Below, piece after piece: positions 42,695 to 51,850 of a DNA stretch of 64,000 nucleotides (position 1 is the stretch's first letter; every line of letters begins with the position of its first letter). The stretch is taken from contig JANSWW010000002.1 of NCBI GenBank assembly GCA_024743275.1, positions 328,379 through 392,378 of the forward strand, read 5' to 3'. This DNA comes from Alphaproteobacteria bacterium (lineage in GTDB: Bacteria > Pseudomonadota > Alphaproteobacteria > JANSWW01). Both the position numbers and the translations under genes were made by a program. The notes under the pieces are model-generated. The model was not told the DNA's origin. It ran no database searches and worked only from the letters and a program-made list of their open reading frames with translations.

Positions 42695-43537
42695 ATGATC
42701 GGAAGATCGCTCAACCATGGAAGCTATTGGGTTCTCATCGCACCGGCGGTGGTGCTGATGGTTGTGTTCTATGTCTTCCCGCTCCTTCAAGTCCTTTGGA
42801 TCAGCGTGACAGAGCCCACCTTCGGGTTCGGGAACTATGAGGAGTTGTTCACCAACAGCTTCCTCCACAGGATCTGGCGGACCACGGCGTTCATTTGCGG
42901 CATCACCACGGCTCTGACCGTCGTGCTCGGCTATGTGGTCGCCTATGCGATGGCCCATGTCCGTGAGCAGCAGATGACGGCCATGATGTTCTGCATCCTG
43001 CTGACATTCTGGCTCAGCGTCCTGATCCGGGCCTTCGCCTGGGTGATGCTGCTGCGCACGGAGGGGATGATCAACAACGCCTTGATGTTCATCGGGGCGA
43101 TCGACGATCCGCTGCGTCTGTCGCGGAATCAGTTCGGGGTCATCGTCGGCATGGTTCACTTCATGCTGCCCCTGGCGATCCTGCCAATCTACGCCAATCT
43201 TCGCGGCATCTCGCAGAGCTATGTGGCCGCCGCGCGCGGTCTCGGCGGATCCGGCTTCCAAGCCTTCCGCATGATTTATCTCCCACTCAGCAAACCGGGG
43301 ATCATCGCGGCCACTATTCTCGTTTTCGTCTTTTCGCTCGGATTCTTCATTACCCCCGCGATCCTCGGCGGCGGGCGGGTCGTCATGGTTTCCGAGTACA
43401 TCCGTGTCGCCTTTGAGGAGACCTTGCTCTGGGGCAAGGCGACGATGTTGTCCTCCACCCTGCTCTTCGGCGTGTTCCTGCTGCTGGCCATTGTCAGCCG
43501 CTTCGTGAATCTGCGCCGCGTCTTCGGTGCCACATGA
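42695..43537 (+). CDS. ABC transporter permease (PotB-type)
   Basis: A 280-residue inner-membrane permease with six helices. The EAA loop (AAARGLGGSGFQAFRMIYLPLSKPGI) matches BPD_transp_1 proteins of the spermidine/putrescine class. ATG 42695 follows GGGGCGGG weakly. It overlaps the next permease by 4 bp (ATGA). Confidence 0.92.
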   Translation: MIGRSLNHGSYWVLIAPAVVLMVVFYVFPLLQVLWISVTEPTFGFGNYEELFTNSFLHRIWRTTAFICGITTALTVVLGYVVAYAMAHVREQQMTAMMFCILLTFWLSVLIRAFAWVMLLRTEGMINNALMFIGAIDDPLRLSRNQFGVIVGMVHFMLPLAILPIYANLRGISQSYVAAARGLGGSGFQAFRMIYLPLSKPGIIAATILVFVFSLGFFITPAILGGGRVVMVSEYIRVAFEETLLWGKATMLSSTLLFGVFLLLAIVSRFVNLRRVFGAT

Positions 43538-44343
43538 CAGAGGCCCGGCTCACTTTCGGACGCTGCATGGTCCTGGGACTCGCCTGGACGATCCTCGGCT
43601 TCTTGGTCCTGCCGATGGTGGTGATCTTTCCGGTTTCGCTGACCGACCAATACTATCTCTCGCTGCCGCAAGAGAGCCTTTCCCTCGAACATTACGTCAA
43701 ATTCTTCACCAATGAGATTTGGCTTTCAGCCACGGGCCAGAGCTTCATCATCGCCACCTGTTCGACCATCGCGGCCGTGATTCTCGGGACCCTGTGCGCG
43801 ATTGGCTGCTGGCGGATTTCCAGCCGGGCATCCGAAGCGGTCCGTGCGTTCATGCTGCTGCCGATCATCGTTCCGACCGTGGTGCAGGCCCTGGCGCTTT
43901 ACCGCTTCTGGATCGACCTTCGGATCGTCGATACCTATTTCGGCGTGATCTTGGCCCATACCCTGATCTGCATTCCCTATGTGGTGATCACCGTTTCGGC
44001 ATCGCTCGCCAATTTCGATCTTCGGGTCGAGCAGGCGGCACGCAATCTCGGGGCGTCGGTCAGCCAGACGATCCGAATGGTTGTGGTGCCCCAGATCATG
44101 CCCGGGATCCTGTCGGGGGCGATCTTCGCCTTTACGATCTCGTTCGATGAAATCGTCACGGTTCTCTTCATCACCAGCCGCCACATCTACACGCTCCCGA
44201 AGCGCATTTGGAACGGCATTCAAGATCATCTGGACCCGACGATCGCCGCGGTCGCGACCTTGTTGATCGTGGTCACGCTGCTGTTGCTGTTGGCGGAACT
44301 CTGGCTCAGGAAACGGCGCGACGCCGCCCGGGCGAACCGCTGA
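43534..44343 (+). CDS. ABC transporter permease (PotC-type)
   Basis: A 269-residue permease with six helices and an EAA loop AARNLGASVSQTIRMVVVPQIMPGI. It starts inside the stop of the upstream permease (ATGA). With the ATPase, binding protein and PotB-like subunit it completes an importer of the PotABCD layout. The following hydrolase starts 21 bp later on the same strand, so uptake and breakdown are probably co-transcribed. Confidence 0.92.
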   Translation: MTEARLTFGRCMVLGLAWTILGFLVLPMVVIFPVSLTDQYYLSLPQESLSLEHYVKFFTNEIWLSATGQSFIIATCSTIAAVILGTLCAIGCWRISSRASEAVRAFMLLPIIVPTVVQALALYRFWIDLRIVDTYFGVILAHTLICIPYVVITVSASLANFDLRVEQAARNLGASVSQTIRMVVVPQIMPGILSGAIFAFTISFDEIVTVLFITSRHIYTLPKRIWNGIQDHLDPTIAAVATLLIVVTLLLLLAELWLRKRRDAARANR

Positions 44344-44364
44344 ACCGATGTGGAGGGAGGTCCC

Positions 44365-45984
44365 ATGGCCGCGAAAATGACCGAACCGAAACAAACCGCT
44401 TTGGACTGGATTGCGGCCAATGAAGCCGCCCTGTCCAAGGATCATATGACCCTATGGCATTTCCACGAACCGGCATGGCGCGAGTACAAGTCCGCGGCGT
44501 GGTATGTCGACAGACTCCGGCGGGAAGGTTTCACGGTCGAGGCTGGCTCGGCCGACATGCCCACGGCGTTCTGCGCCACCTATGGGACGGAAGGGCCGGT
44601 GATCGGCTGCTACGCGGAATATGACGCGGTACCGGGCACGTCCCAGGACCCGGTCCCGTACCGCAAGCCCCGCGACGGGGTCGCCGAGTTCGCCGCCGGC
44701 CATACCGATCCGCACTCGGCCCTCGGCATGGGTGGGCTGACCGGGGCGCTCGCCATGAAAGCGGCGATCGACAAGCACGGGCTCAAGGGCCGCATCAAAT
44801 TCTTCGGGGAGCCGGCGGAGAAGACCTGTGGCTCGAAGCCGATACACGCCTCGCACGGCTATTACGATGACCTGGACGCCATGATCAGCTTCCACCCCAC
44901 ATCGTTGCCGGCGCTTTCGAACACGGCGGTTTGGGAGACCCATTGCGGCTGTTACTGGTCGAAAATCTTCACGTTCACATGCCGCCAGCCGGAGACCTGG
45001 GGGGCCGCGGGCGAACGCAGGGGGGTGGCCAACAACCATTCCATCGCCCGGGCACCGGGAGCGATCGATGCGCTGTGCCTCATGTATACGACCACCAAAT
45101 ACAACAAGGAGTTCATGCTGCCGCATACCGGCAGTTGGACCTTGAACGAAGCGATTTTCGGCACCGGTCTCGCCACTTCCGACAATCTGCCCCCCAGGAT
45201 CAGCCAGATTCAGTATGCGTGGCGCTGTCCCACCATCGAGATGGCGGAAACCATCGACAGGGTTCTGGAGAACAACGCCAAGCATGTTGCAGGCATCACC
45301 CATTGCGAGGTCGAAAGCGGGTGGGTGACCAAGACGCGTCCCGGACTTGCCAACAACGCCTTGGCCGAGATCACCTACGGCAATTTCGAGATGGTGGGCC
45401 CCCCGAACTTCGACGGCGACGCCAAGGAGTTCGGCCGGGAAATACTGCGCAATCTCGGCTATGACGTTTCGGCCGACGAAGAGCCGTTTCCCGCGGAACT
45501 GGAAAGGCTGATCCCGCCAAGGGAGGGTGAGGCGAAGCTGCGCACCATCCTGCCCTCGTGGCAGAAGAACTACACCTCGGACGATTACGTCGATTACACG
45601 TGGCATACGCCGACGGTCCGTCTCTATGTCGGACGTCCCGCGATCAAGCCATTGCCCGACGGCAAGCGGGTCCCCTTGTGGTGCCATTATGCGCTGGGGG
45701 GCGTGCCGGCCGCCATGGACCCCATGTATCTCACCGCCGGCAAAGTCATCGCCACGACCGGCCTCGAGCTCATGACGGATGCGGCGGCCCTAAAACGCTG
45801 TCAGGACGAGTTCAGGGAGCGCACCGGAGGCGGCATCGGCGGGAGCCAATGGATTCCCCCCCTTCTGGGCGAGAACTTCCCACCGCCGATCCACTTTCCC
45901 TGGCCCGAATATGTCGAAACCGTGCGCGGGGTCGATTGGATCGCGCCCCGGGATAGCCGGATGGACAAGCCCCAGGATACCTAA
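44365..45984 (+). CDS. M20-family amidohydrolase (AbgB-like)
   Basis: A 539-residue M20 metallohydrolase of the amidohydrolase/AbgB type: GCYAEYDAVPGTSQD and AGHTDPHSALG supply the metal-binding residues, and KFFGEPAEKTCGSK carries the catalytic Glu. The ATG 44365 follows GGAGGGAGG. These enzymes cleave amide-linked amino-acid conjugates such as p-aminobenzoyl-glutamate or indoleacetyl-aspartate. Here it directly follows the importer, so it probably handles the imported compound first. No signal peptide is present. Confidence 0.87.
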   Translation: MAAKMTEPKQTALDWIAANEAALSKDHMTLWHFHEPAWREYKSAAWYVDRLRREGFTVEAGSADMPTAFCATYGTEGPVIGCYAEYDAVPGTSQDPVPYRKPRDGVAEFAAGHTDPHSALGMGGLTGALAMKAAIDKHGLKGRIKFFGEPAEKTCGSKPIHASHGYYDDLDAMISFHPTSLPALSNTAVWETHCGCYWSKIFTFTCRQPETWGAAGERRGVANNHSIARAPGAIDALCLMYTTTKYNKEFMLPHTGSWTLNEAIFGTGLATSDNLPPRISQIQYAWRCPTIEMAETIDRVLENNAKHVAGITHCEVESGWVTKTRPGLANNALAEITYGNFEMVGPPNFDGDAKEFGREILRNLGYDVSADEEPFPAELERLIPPREGEAKLRTILPSWQKNYTSDDYVDYTWHTPTVRLYVGRPAIKPLPDGKRVPLWCHYALGGVPAAMDPMYLTAGKVIATTGLELMTDAAALKRCQDEFRERTGGGIGGSQWIPPLLGENFPPPIHFPWPEYVETVRGVDWIAPRDSRMDKPQDT

Positions 45985-46028
45985 CGCCAACAGCAAGACC
46001 GCAAGAAAAACAAAGAGAGGGAGCCGTC

Positions 46029-47042
46029 ATGTCCACGATGACCGAGTTCGAATACCGCTACAATATGACCATCAAGACCTTTCCGTCCCATGCGGAACCG
46101 GCCTTCGAGAGCGACGATCAGCAGGAGTATGTCTGGGGCGGTCGCTGGGGCTGTGACAACGATGTGGGGCGTCTGCGCAAGGTCCTGATGCACCGGCCGG
46201 GGGACGAACTCGGCATTCTCGATCCCACGAAACGTCTCGAGCATCTCAACTCCTTCGGCGATGTGGAGGGCCAGACATGGTATTGGCGTGGCGACACGCT
46301 GCCGTCCTTGGAAGAACAGCAGGAACAGCATGACGCGCTGACCAAAGCACTCGCGGAAGAACAGGTCGAGGTGGTCTATCTGGATCGGTGCGCGCCCGGA
46401 AAGCATAAGTCGATCTACACGCGAGACAGCTGCATCGCCGTCAAGGGCGGGGCGATCGTTACCCGCCTCGGCCCCAAGGTCCGCCGTGGCGAAGAGGGGC
46501 CGGTCACGGAAACCCTGGCGAAGATCGGGATGCCGATCCTGCGCACCATTCACGGGACCGGGCTCATGGAAGGTGGAAGTTTCGTCTGGCTCAATCCGAC
46601 GACGGTCGCCATCGGCCGGTCCAGCCGGGTCAACGAGGAAGGGACCCGGCAGGTGGAAGAGGTTCTCAACGCCCAAGGGGTGGAGGTGATCCGGGTCGAT
46701 CTGACCGGCTACCGGCTCCACATCGACGGCGCCCTGGTGATGATCGATGTCGACACGGCCATCATCAACCCGCTGCAACTGCCGTTCTGGTTTCTGGAGA
46801 AACTGCCGGAACTCGGCATCAAGGCGATCGAAATACATCCGGACGATCATGGCGGCGTGGTGAACTGCCTCGCCGTTCGACCCGGTCGGGTCTTGATGCA
46901 GGCGGGACTGTCACCGCGGACCGCCGAAATCTTGGACAAGCTCGGGATCGAGATCGTGCCGATCGAGTATGAGAAGATCATGCAAGGCGGCGGCGGGATC
47001 CACTGCTCCACATCGCCTCTGGTCCGCGATCCGATCTCCTGA
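46029..47042 (+). CDS. Amidinotransferase/dimethylarginase-family (guanidino-modifying) hydrolase
   Basis: A 337-residue pentein-fold protein of the amidinotransferase (PF02274) family, which includes DDAH, arginine deiminase and glycine amidinotransferase. Visible active-site segments are YTRDSCIAV (Asp), HGTGLMEGGSFVWL, and the nucleophile GGGIHCSTSPL (Cys326). It acts on a guanidino carbon, splitting off amine or ammonia. SD GAGAGGGAG precedes the ATG. It is followed at 14 bp by an arginase-like gene, which supports a guanidino substrate. Confidence 0.85.
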   Translation: MSTMTEFEYRYNMTIKTFPSHAEPAFESDDQQEYVWGGRWGCDNDVGRLRKVLMHRPGDELGILDPTKRLEHLNSFGDVEGQTWYWRGDTLPSLEEQQEQHDALTKALAEEQVEVVYLDRCAPGKHKSIYTRDSCIAVKGGAIVTRLGPKVRRGEEGPVTETLAKIGMPILRTIHGTGLMEGGSFVWLNPTTVAIGRSSRVNEEGTRQVEEVLNAQGVEVIRVDLTGYRLHIDGALVMIDVDTAIINPLQLPFWFLEKLPELGIKAIEIHPDDHGGVVNCLAVRPGRVLMQAGLSPRTAEILDKLGIEIVPIEYEKIMQGGGGIHCSTSPLVRDPIS

Positions 47043-47056
47043 CCGGCGTCGGATCC

Positions 47057-47998
47057 ATGTCCGAGACCTTGTTCCGACCGGTGGGGACGTTCATGGGGGT
47101 ACCCCAGACGACAGACCTGTCGACGGCGAAGGCGGCGGTGATCGGACTGCCCTTCGACTGGGGTCAGCATCCAAAGCGCGTCGGAGCCCGATTGGGACCG
47201 GCGGCGATCCGGATGATGTCGACGGATATGGTCCGGCGGTTCCGCCCCGACGACCCGAAGTCCCTGGACCCTTTCGAGGCGCTGGGCGTGGTCGACATGG
47301 GGGACGCCGCGGTCCCGTTGGACGATGTCGACGCCGCCATGGAGGTGATGACCCAAGCCGTTTCCGTCGCCGTCGACGCCGGCACGGTTCCGATCTGCCT
47401 GGGCGGCGACGGGATGATCTCGGTACCGTCCATGTCGGCGCTGGCCAAACGCCATCCAGGGCTTGCCGTCCTTCATTTCGACAGCCACACGGACGCCTAT
47501 CCTGAAGAACCGAAGGACGGCGGGAACGAGGTCGACCTGAACCCAGCCACCACCTTCATTTATGGGGCCGCGAAAGGGTACATCGATCCAACCGCGTCGC
47601 TTCATTTTGGGCTCAGGGGCACGACCTATGTCCCCGGCGTCTACGACTATGCCCGACAGCTCGGCTATCAGGCCCTTCCCGTGGAGGTGTTGGCGGAACT
47701 CGGCACGGACCGGCTCCTGGCCCGGTTCAAAGAGGTGTTGGGAGACCGGCCGGTATTCGTGTGTTTCGACATGGATGTGTTCGACCCGTCCTGCGCCCCT
47801 GGCGTCTTCACGCCCGCCTGGGGCGGGCTCACGGCCCGAGAAGGACTGACCCTGATCCGCGGTCTCAAGGGATTGAATATCGTCGGCTTCGATATCAACA
47901 CCGTCGCCCCGCTCTATGATGTTCAAGGCATGACCGCTTGGCTCGCGGCGACGGTTGCCGCCGAGTTCGTCCACCTGATCGCGGCGGAGGAAAGCTAG
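47057..47998 (+). CDS. Arginase/ureohydrolase-family protein with altered metal site
   Basis: A 313-residue arginase-superfamily protein. It keeps FDSHTDAY (DxHxD) and FDMDVFDPSCAPG. The first manganese motif is GGDGM, not GGDHS: residue 119 is Gly where the family has a metal-binding His. Either it binds only one metal, or the substrate or function changed; divergent members of the superfamily are known. It lies between the pentein enzyme and the isochorismatase-fold hydrolase, in the same operon. Confidence 0.83.
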   Translation: MSETLFRPVGTFMGVPQTTDLSTAKAAVIGLPFDWGQHPKRVGARLGPAAIRMMSTDMVRRFRPDDPKSLDPFEALGVVDMGDAAVPLDDVDAAMEVMTQAVSVAVDAGTVPICLGGDGMISVPSMSALAKRHPGLAVLHFDSHTDAYPEEPKDGGNEVDLNPATTFIYGAAKGYIDPTASLHFGLRGTTYVPGVYDYARQLGYQALPVEVLAELGTDRLLARFKEVLGDRPVFVCFDMDVFDPSCAPGVFTPAWGGLTAREGLTLIRGLKGLNIVGFDINTVAPLYDVQGMTAWLAATVAAEFVHLIAAEES

Positions 47999-48040
47999 AG
48001 CGCCGGAAGAAGACAGCCGCGGCATAGGGAGTGCCCAACC

Positions 48041-48634
48041 ATGACTTCGCAATCGTCCCTCATCGATGTGGATCAGTCGGTCTTGGTACTGATCGATATC
48101 CAGGATCACTTCCTCAACAAATACGACGCGGCGAAAACCCAGATGCTTCTGGCCAAGACGGTCTGGCTGATCAAAGTCGCCGATGTCTTAGGGGTCCCGG
48201 TGATCGCCATGGGGGAGGATATCGCCAATGTCGGCCCGGTGAACGACGCGATCGTGAGCGCCCTGCCGCCGGGCACCGAGGTCCATAGCAAGGATTTCTT
48301 CGGGCTTGCCGGGAACGATCGGATCCTCGGGGCTTTGGAGCAAACCGGCAGACGCACCGCCATTTGTGTGGGAATGGAAACGGATGTTTGCGTCGCGCAG
48401 ACAGCAATCGGTCTGGTGGATCGGGGCTACCGTGTCGTGACTTTGAAAGACGCGGTCGCCACCACCGAATGGGATGAGAAAATCGGCCTCGACCGCATGC
48501 GCGATGCGGGGGTCATCATCAGCTCGGTGAAGGCCCTCTACTACGAGTGGACCCGGAGCGTGTCCGGATGTCGACGGATGGACAGCCTCGCGCCGGGCCT
48601 TGTCGCGGCGAAACCGACCGGCTTGGTTCTATGA
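48041..48634 (+). CDS. Isochorismatase-fold hydrolase (amidase-like)
   Basis: A 197-residue hydrolase: triad Asp (LVLIDIQDHF), Lys (EVHSKDFFG) and Cys (METDVCVAQT) with a complete pattern, unlike the copy at 30377. Members include N-carbamoylsarcosine amidase and other carbamoyl/ureido amidases as well as nicotinamidase. Its place after two guanidino-type genes supports action on a ureido product. SD GGGAGTG lies before ATG 48041. Confidence 0.85.
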   Translation: MTSQSSLIDVDQSVLVLIDIQDHFLNKYDAAKTQMLLAKTVWLIKVADVLGVPVIAMGEDIANVGPVNDAIVSALPPGTEVHSKDFFGLAGNDRILGALEQTGRRTAICVGMETDVCVAQTAIGLVDRGYRVVTLKDAVATTEWDEKIGLDRMRDAGVIISSVKALYYEWTRSVSGCRRMDSLAPGLVAAKPTGLVL

Positions 48635-48741
48635 GGGCGAACGAGTCCCGCCGACCTCAACAGACCGTCGCCGTTGGGAGCAGGTCGCCCAAGCCCGACA
48701 CGCGACGGACCCCACTACGGTGACGGGAGGATGAAAGATCC

Positions 48742-50001
48742 ATGGTTCCAACGCATGAAGAAGGTCGCGAGAAACTCCTAAAGTGGCTTGCCGAAGAAGG
48801 GGAGGCGATCATCGATTTCCTTCAGGACTTGCTGCGCGCGCCCTCCCCCAACCCGCCCGGCAACACACTCGACGTCGCCCGGGTCGTCCGGGACTATCTC
48901 AAGGCGCAAGGCCTCGAGCACAGGGTGATCGATCCTCATCCGGAGATGCCGAACATCGTGGCGAGCTTCGAGGGAGCCGCCCCGGGAAGGCATCTCGTCT
49001 TGAACGGCCACATGGATGTCTTTCCGGTCTCGGAGGATCGTCATGGCTGGTCCCACGATCCATGGGGAGCCGAGATTTCCCAGGGGCGTCTATATGGGCG
49101 CGGCGCATGCGATATGAAGCCCGGCACCACCGCTTCGATCGTCACCTATGCCCTGCTCCATCGCTTGAAGGACCGGGTGAAAGGTAGACTAACGCTGACC
49201 TGTGTGTCCGACGAGGAGACGTTCGGCCCCTGGGGCGCGCGCTATCTCATCGAGAACCACCCGGAAGTGCACGGCGACTGTCTATTGAATGGTGAGCCGG
49301 GAGGGCCGGAATCGATCCGGTTCGCGGAACGCGGCCCCCTGTGGATAGACTTTATCGTGCGGACGAAAGGGGCCCACGGGGCCTACGTCCATGCAACGGA
49401 GAGCGCGACCAAGGTGGCGATGGCGGTCGCGCGCGATCTCGAAGAACTCACCGAGATCGACGGCGAACTCCCCCACAATATCGCCAGTGCCGTCGATGCC
49501 GGACGCCCCGTTATGGACCGGATGATGGGTATGGGCGCCGGCGACTTGGCATCCAAGGTGACCTTGAACATCGGCCTCATCCAAGGCGGCGAGAAGGTCA
49601 ACATGATTCCGTCCGAATGCCGGTTCTCGGTCGATCTGCGCCTTCCGTTGGGAATCGACAAGCCCGCACTCCTATCGAAGGTCGACCAGATCGCCTCCCG
49701 TCATCCAGGGACCGAGTGGCGGGAAGTCGGTGGAGACGAGCCCTACTGGTGCGATCCCCATCACGAGATGGTCGAGATCATAAAGCGCAACGTAGCCGCG
49801 TTCGGCCACCCGGAGCCGACCCCCATCATCAGCCTGGGAGGGACGGACGCCCGGCTTTGGCGGGCCATCGGCGTCCCCGCCTATGTCTATGGCCCCTATC
49901 CACATGGGATGGGCTCGCACGACGAATATGTCGACCTCGAAGAGTTTCTACACGTCGTCCGAACGCACCTTCTGTCTGCTTGGGACTATTTGTGCGCCTA
50001 G
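48742..50001 (+). CDS. M20-family (ArgE/DapE-like) metallopeptidase
   Basis: A 419-residue M20 enzyme: LNGHMDVFPV, GACDMKPGTTASI, VSDEETFGPWG and the late PHGMGSHDEYV give the two-zinc site and catalytic Glu pair. The dimerisation domain spans about 190-300. The family is ArgE/DapE/acetylornithine-deacetylase-like, acting on N-acyl amino acids. It is the second M20 protein of the locus, only distantly similar to the AbgB-like one. SD GGGAGG precedes ATG. Confidence 0.87.
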   Translation: MVPTHEEGREKLLKWLAEEGEAIIDFLQDLLRAPSPNPPGNTLDVARVVRDYLKAQGLEHRVIDPHPEMPNIVASFEGAAPGRHLVLNGHMDVFPVSEDRHGWSHDPWGAEISQGRLYGRGACDMKPGTTASIVTYALLHRLKDRVKGRLTLTCVSDEETFGPWGARYLIENHPEVHGDCLLNGEPGGPESIRFAERGPLWIDFIVRTKGAHGAYVHATESATKVAMAVARDLEELTEIDGELPHNIASAVDAGRPVMDRMMGMGAGDLASKVTLNIGLIQGGEKVNMIPSECRFSVDLRLPLGIDKPALLSKVDQIASRHPGTEWREVGGDEPYWCDPHHEMVEIIKRNVAAFGHPEPTPIISLGGTDARLWRAIGVPAYVYGPYPHGMGSHDEYVDLEEFLHVVRTHLLSAWDYLCA

Positions 50002-50173
50002 GGTCAGGCCCCATGTATCCATTCGGCTCCGCCAGGGATATACCCTCGCTCCGCATCGTCAAACCGGTTTGCCGGGGTCGGCCCGCGTTCCATTCGCGTA
50101 GGCAATTCTCATGCGGCAAAGGTTGGGCTACACCTTACCGCCGGCCCGAAAGCTGTAGTCCCGGAGTGCCCAG

Positions 50174-51334
50174 ATGTTCGAGCGATTGTCGAGTTGCCAC
50201 AATTTCCACGACTTCCGGAGACTTGCCCAGGCTCGCCTCCCAGGTCCGATTTTCAACTACATCGACGGCGGCGCCGACGATGAGGTGACCTATCGCAAGA
50301 ACACCGAAAGCTTTGAGCGCGTCGATCTTCTGCCCAACGTGCTGCGTGGCGTCGACTCGGTGAACATGTCGGTCACCGTCATGGGGTGCAAACTCGACAT
50401 GCCGTTCTATTGCTCGCCGACGGCATTGCAGCGACTTTTCCACCACAAGGGCGAACGTGCGGTCGCGGCCGCGTCGGCGAAGTTCGGTACCATGTTCGGG
50501 GTGTCGTCCCTCGGGACAGTGAGCCTCGAAGAACTGCGCCGCGCCCATGATACGCCGCAGGTCTACCAGTTCTATTTTCACAAGGACCGCGGATTGAACC
50601 GCGCCATGATGCAGCGCGCCAAGGAGGCCGGCGTGGACATCATGATGTTGACCGTCGACAGCATCACCGGCGGCAATAGAGAGCGTGACTTGAGAACCGG
50701 ATTCTCCATCCCGTTCAGGCTGACGCTCGGCGGCATGGCGCAGTTCGCCCTGAAGCCGATGTGGGGCTTGAACTACGTCACCCACGAGCCGTTCCGGCTG
50801 CCGCAATTGGAGGAGCATGTCGATATGGGCCGCGGCGCCGTCTCGATCGGAAATTACTTCACCGAGATGCTCGACCCCTCCATGAACTGGAAGGACGTTG
50901 AAGAGATGGTCACGCTGTGGGACGGCCAGTTCTGCCTCAAAGGCGTGATGTCCGTCGACGATGCGCGCCGCGCCGCCGACATCGGGTGTACCGGAATCGT
51001 CCTTTCCAACCATGGAGGACGGCAGCTTGACGGATCGAGAACGGCGTTCGACCAACTCGGCGAGATCGTCGATGCGGTCGGCGACCGGATCGACGTGCTC
51101 ATGGATGGCGGTGTCCAACGCGGGACCCATGTCCTGAAGGCATTGGCCATGGGTGCGAAGGCCGTCGGCATCGGCCGCGCCTATCTCTATCCGCTCGCCG
51201 CCGCTGGCCAAGCCGGGGTCGAACGGGCGCTGACGCTGATGCGGACCGAGATCGAACGAGACATGAAGCTGATGGGCGTGCGGTCCGTCGACGAGCTGTC
51301 GCGGGACCACCTCCGATGGCCAGGGGCCGACTAG
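50174..51334 (+). CDS. FMN-dependent alpha-hydroxyacid dehydrogenase/oxidase (LldD-like)
   Basis: A 386-residue TIM-barrel flavoprotein. The conserved LSNHGGRQLDGSR holds the catalytic His and substrate Arg, with a typical beginning FNYIDGGADDEVTYRKN, CSPTALQRL and the FMN phosphate end MDGGVQRGTHVLKALAMGAKAVGIGR. These enzymes oxidise L-2-hydroxy acids such as lactate, glycolate or mandelate to 2-keto acids. SD GGAG at 7 nt supports ATG 50174. It would be a late step of the operon, after nitrogen removal. No signal or membrane segment is visible. Confidence 0.9.
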   Translation: MFERLSSCHNFHDFRRLAQARLPGPIFNYIDGGADDEVTYRKNTESFERVDLLPNVLRGVDSVNMSVTVMGCKLDMPFYCSPTALQRLFHHKGERAVAAASAKFGTMFGVSSLGTVSLEELRRAHDTPQVYQFYFHKDRGLNRAMMQRAKEAGVDIMMLTVDSITGGNRERDLRTGFSIPFRLTLGGMAQFALKPMWGLNYVTHEPFRLPQLEEHVDMGRGAVSIGNYFTEMLDPSMNWKDVEEMVTLWDGQFCLKGVMSVDDARRAADIGCTGIVLSNHGGRQLDGSRTAFDQLGEIVDAVGDRIDVLMDGGVQRGTHVLKALAMGAKAVGIGRAYLYPLAAAGQAGVERALTLMRTEIERDMKLMGVRSVDELSRDHLRWPGAD

Positions 51335-51430
51335 GTCATGACCCAGTCTGGGGTCGATTTGAAGCTCGTCACCTTGTCCACAGCGGGCTCCCAAACGACC
51401 TCCAAATCCAAGACCACAGGAGATTCAATA

Positions 51431-51496
51431 AGCGGCTCATGTCCTTACGGATCCGAAGTTCGTCTTGAGCCGCCTCATGTTCCGCTACGAACTTCG
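51431..51496. repeat. Interleaved inverted repeats
   Basis: Two crossing dyads: AGCGGCTCA (51431-51439) pairs with TGAGCCGC (51466-51473), while CGAAGTTCGT (51454-51463) pairs perfectly with ACGAACTTCG (51487-51496). The arms interlock rather than nest, and CTCATGT also occurs as a direct repeat in the two halves. This could be an RNA pseudoknot, a double site for a DNA-binding protein, or an old mobile-element remnant. Confidence 0.5.
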
Positions 51497-51596
51497 AATG
51501 CGGGACCGAACACCCAACGTGCCCCGCGTCGCTTATCTGCCCCGCCTTTAGGCGACGTTCTGGGGCATGGACGCGGTCCCTCCAGACCACACAATA

Positions 51597-51617
51597 TGCG
51601 AATGATTATCAAACGCA
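51597..51617. promoter_or_regulatory. Fur/iron-box-like palindrome
   Basis: The 21-bp sequence centred on AATGATTATCA is an inverted repeat with two mismatches (TGCG..TGATtATCA..CGCA). The core AATGAT-x-ATCA is shared with the classical Fur box. It lies upstream of the ExbB/ExbD/TonB genes, a regular target of iron control. In alphaproteobacteria, Fur/Mur or Irr could be the reader, so the regulator is inferred. Confidence 0.6.
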
Positions 51618-51850
51618 TTGACAGAAGGGATTGCCGTATCTACTCAAACGCCTGACAGGGTCGGTCTTTCGGCACCGACGCCTCGGGAAATGGCGATGCC
51701 GGCGACAACGGTTTCGCCTGAACAGGCTCCACGGGCCGCATCCAGGTTTGGACGCTTTCGCCGGTTTGGGTCATGGTCCCGCTATCGCGTCCGGATGCGA
51801 CCAGACAAGACCACCGGGGAGAGGCGCCCCGGACAGACAAAGGGGTGGAC

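Larger units (their letters stand above)
51335..51850. other. Intergenic region upstream of the TonB-system operon
   Basis: About 516 bp without a supported gene. It contains the interleaved inverted repeats described at 51431-51496 and a Fur-like site at 51597-51617. A 73-codon minus-strand frame (51369-51590) has no ribosome site or recognisable fold. The part from 51618 to the start codon at 51851 would hold the transcript leader. Confidence 0.5.

Noticed and set aside
51369..51590. 73-codon minus-strand frame in the 51.3-51.9 kb gap
   Set aside because: No ribosome site, no recognisable fold, and it overlaps the inverted repeats. It is likely random.
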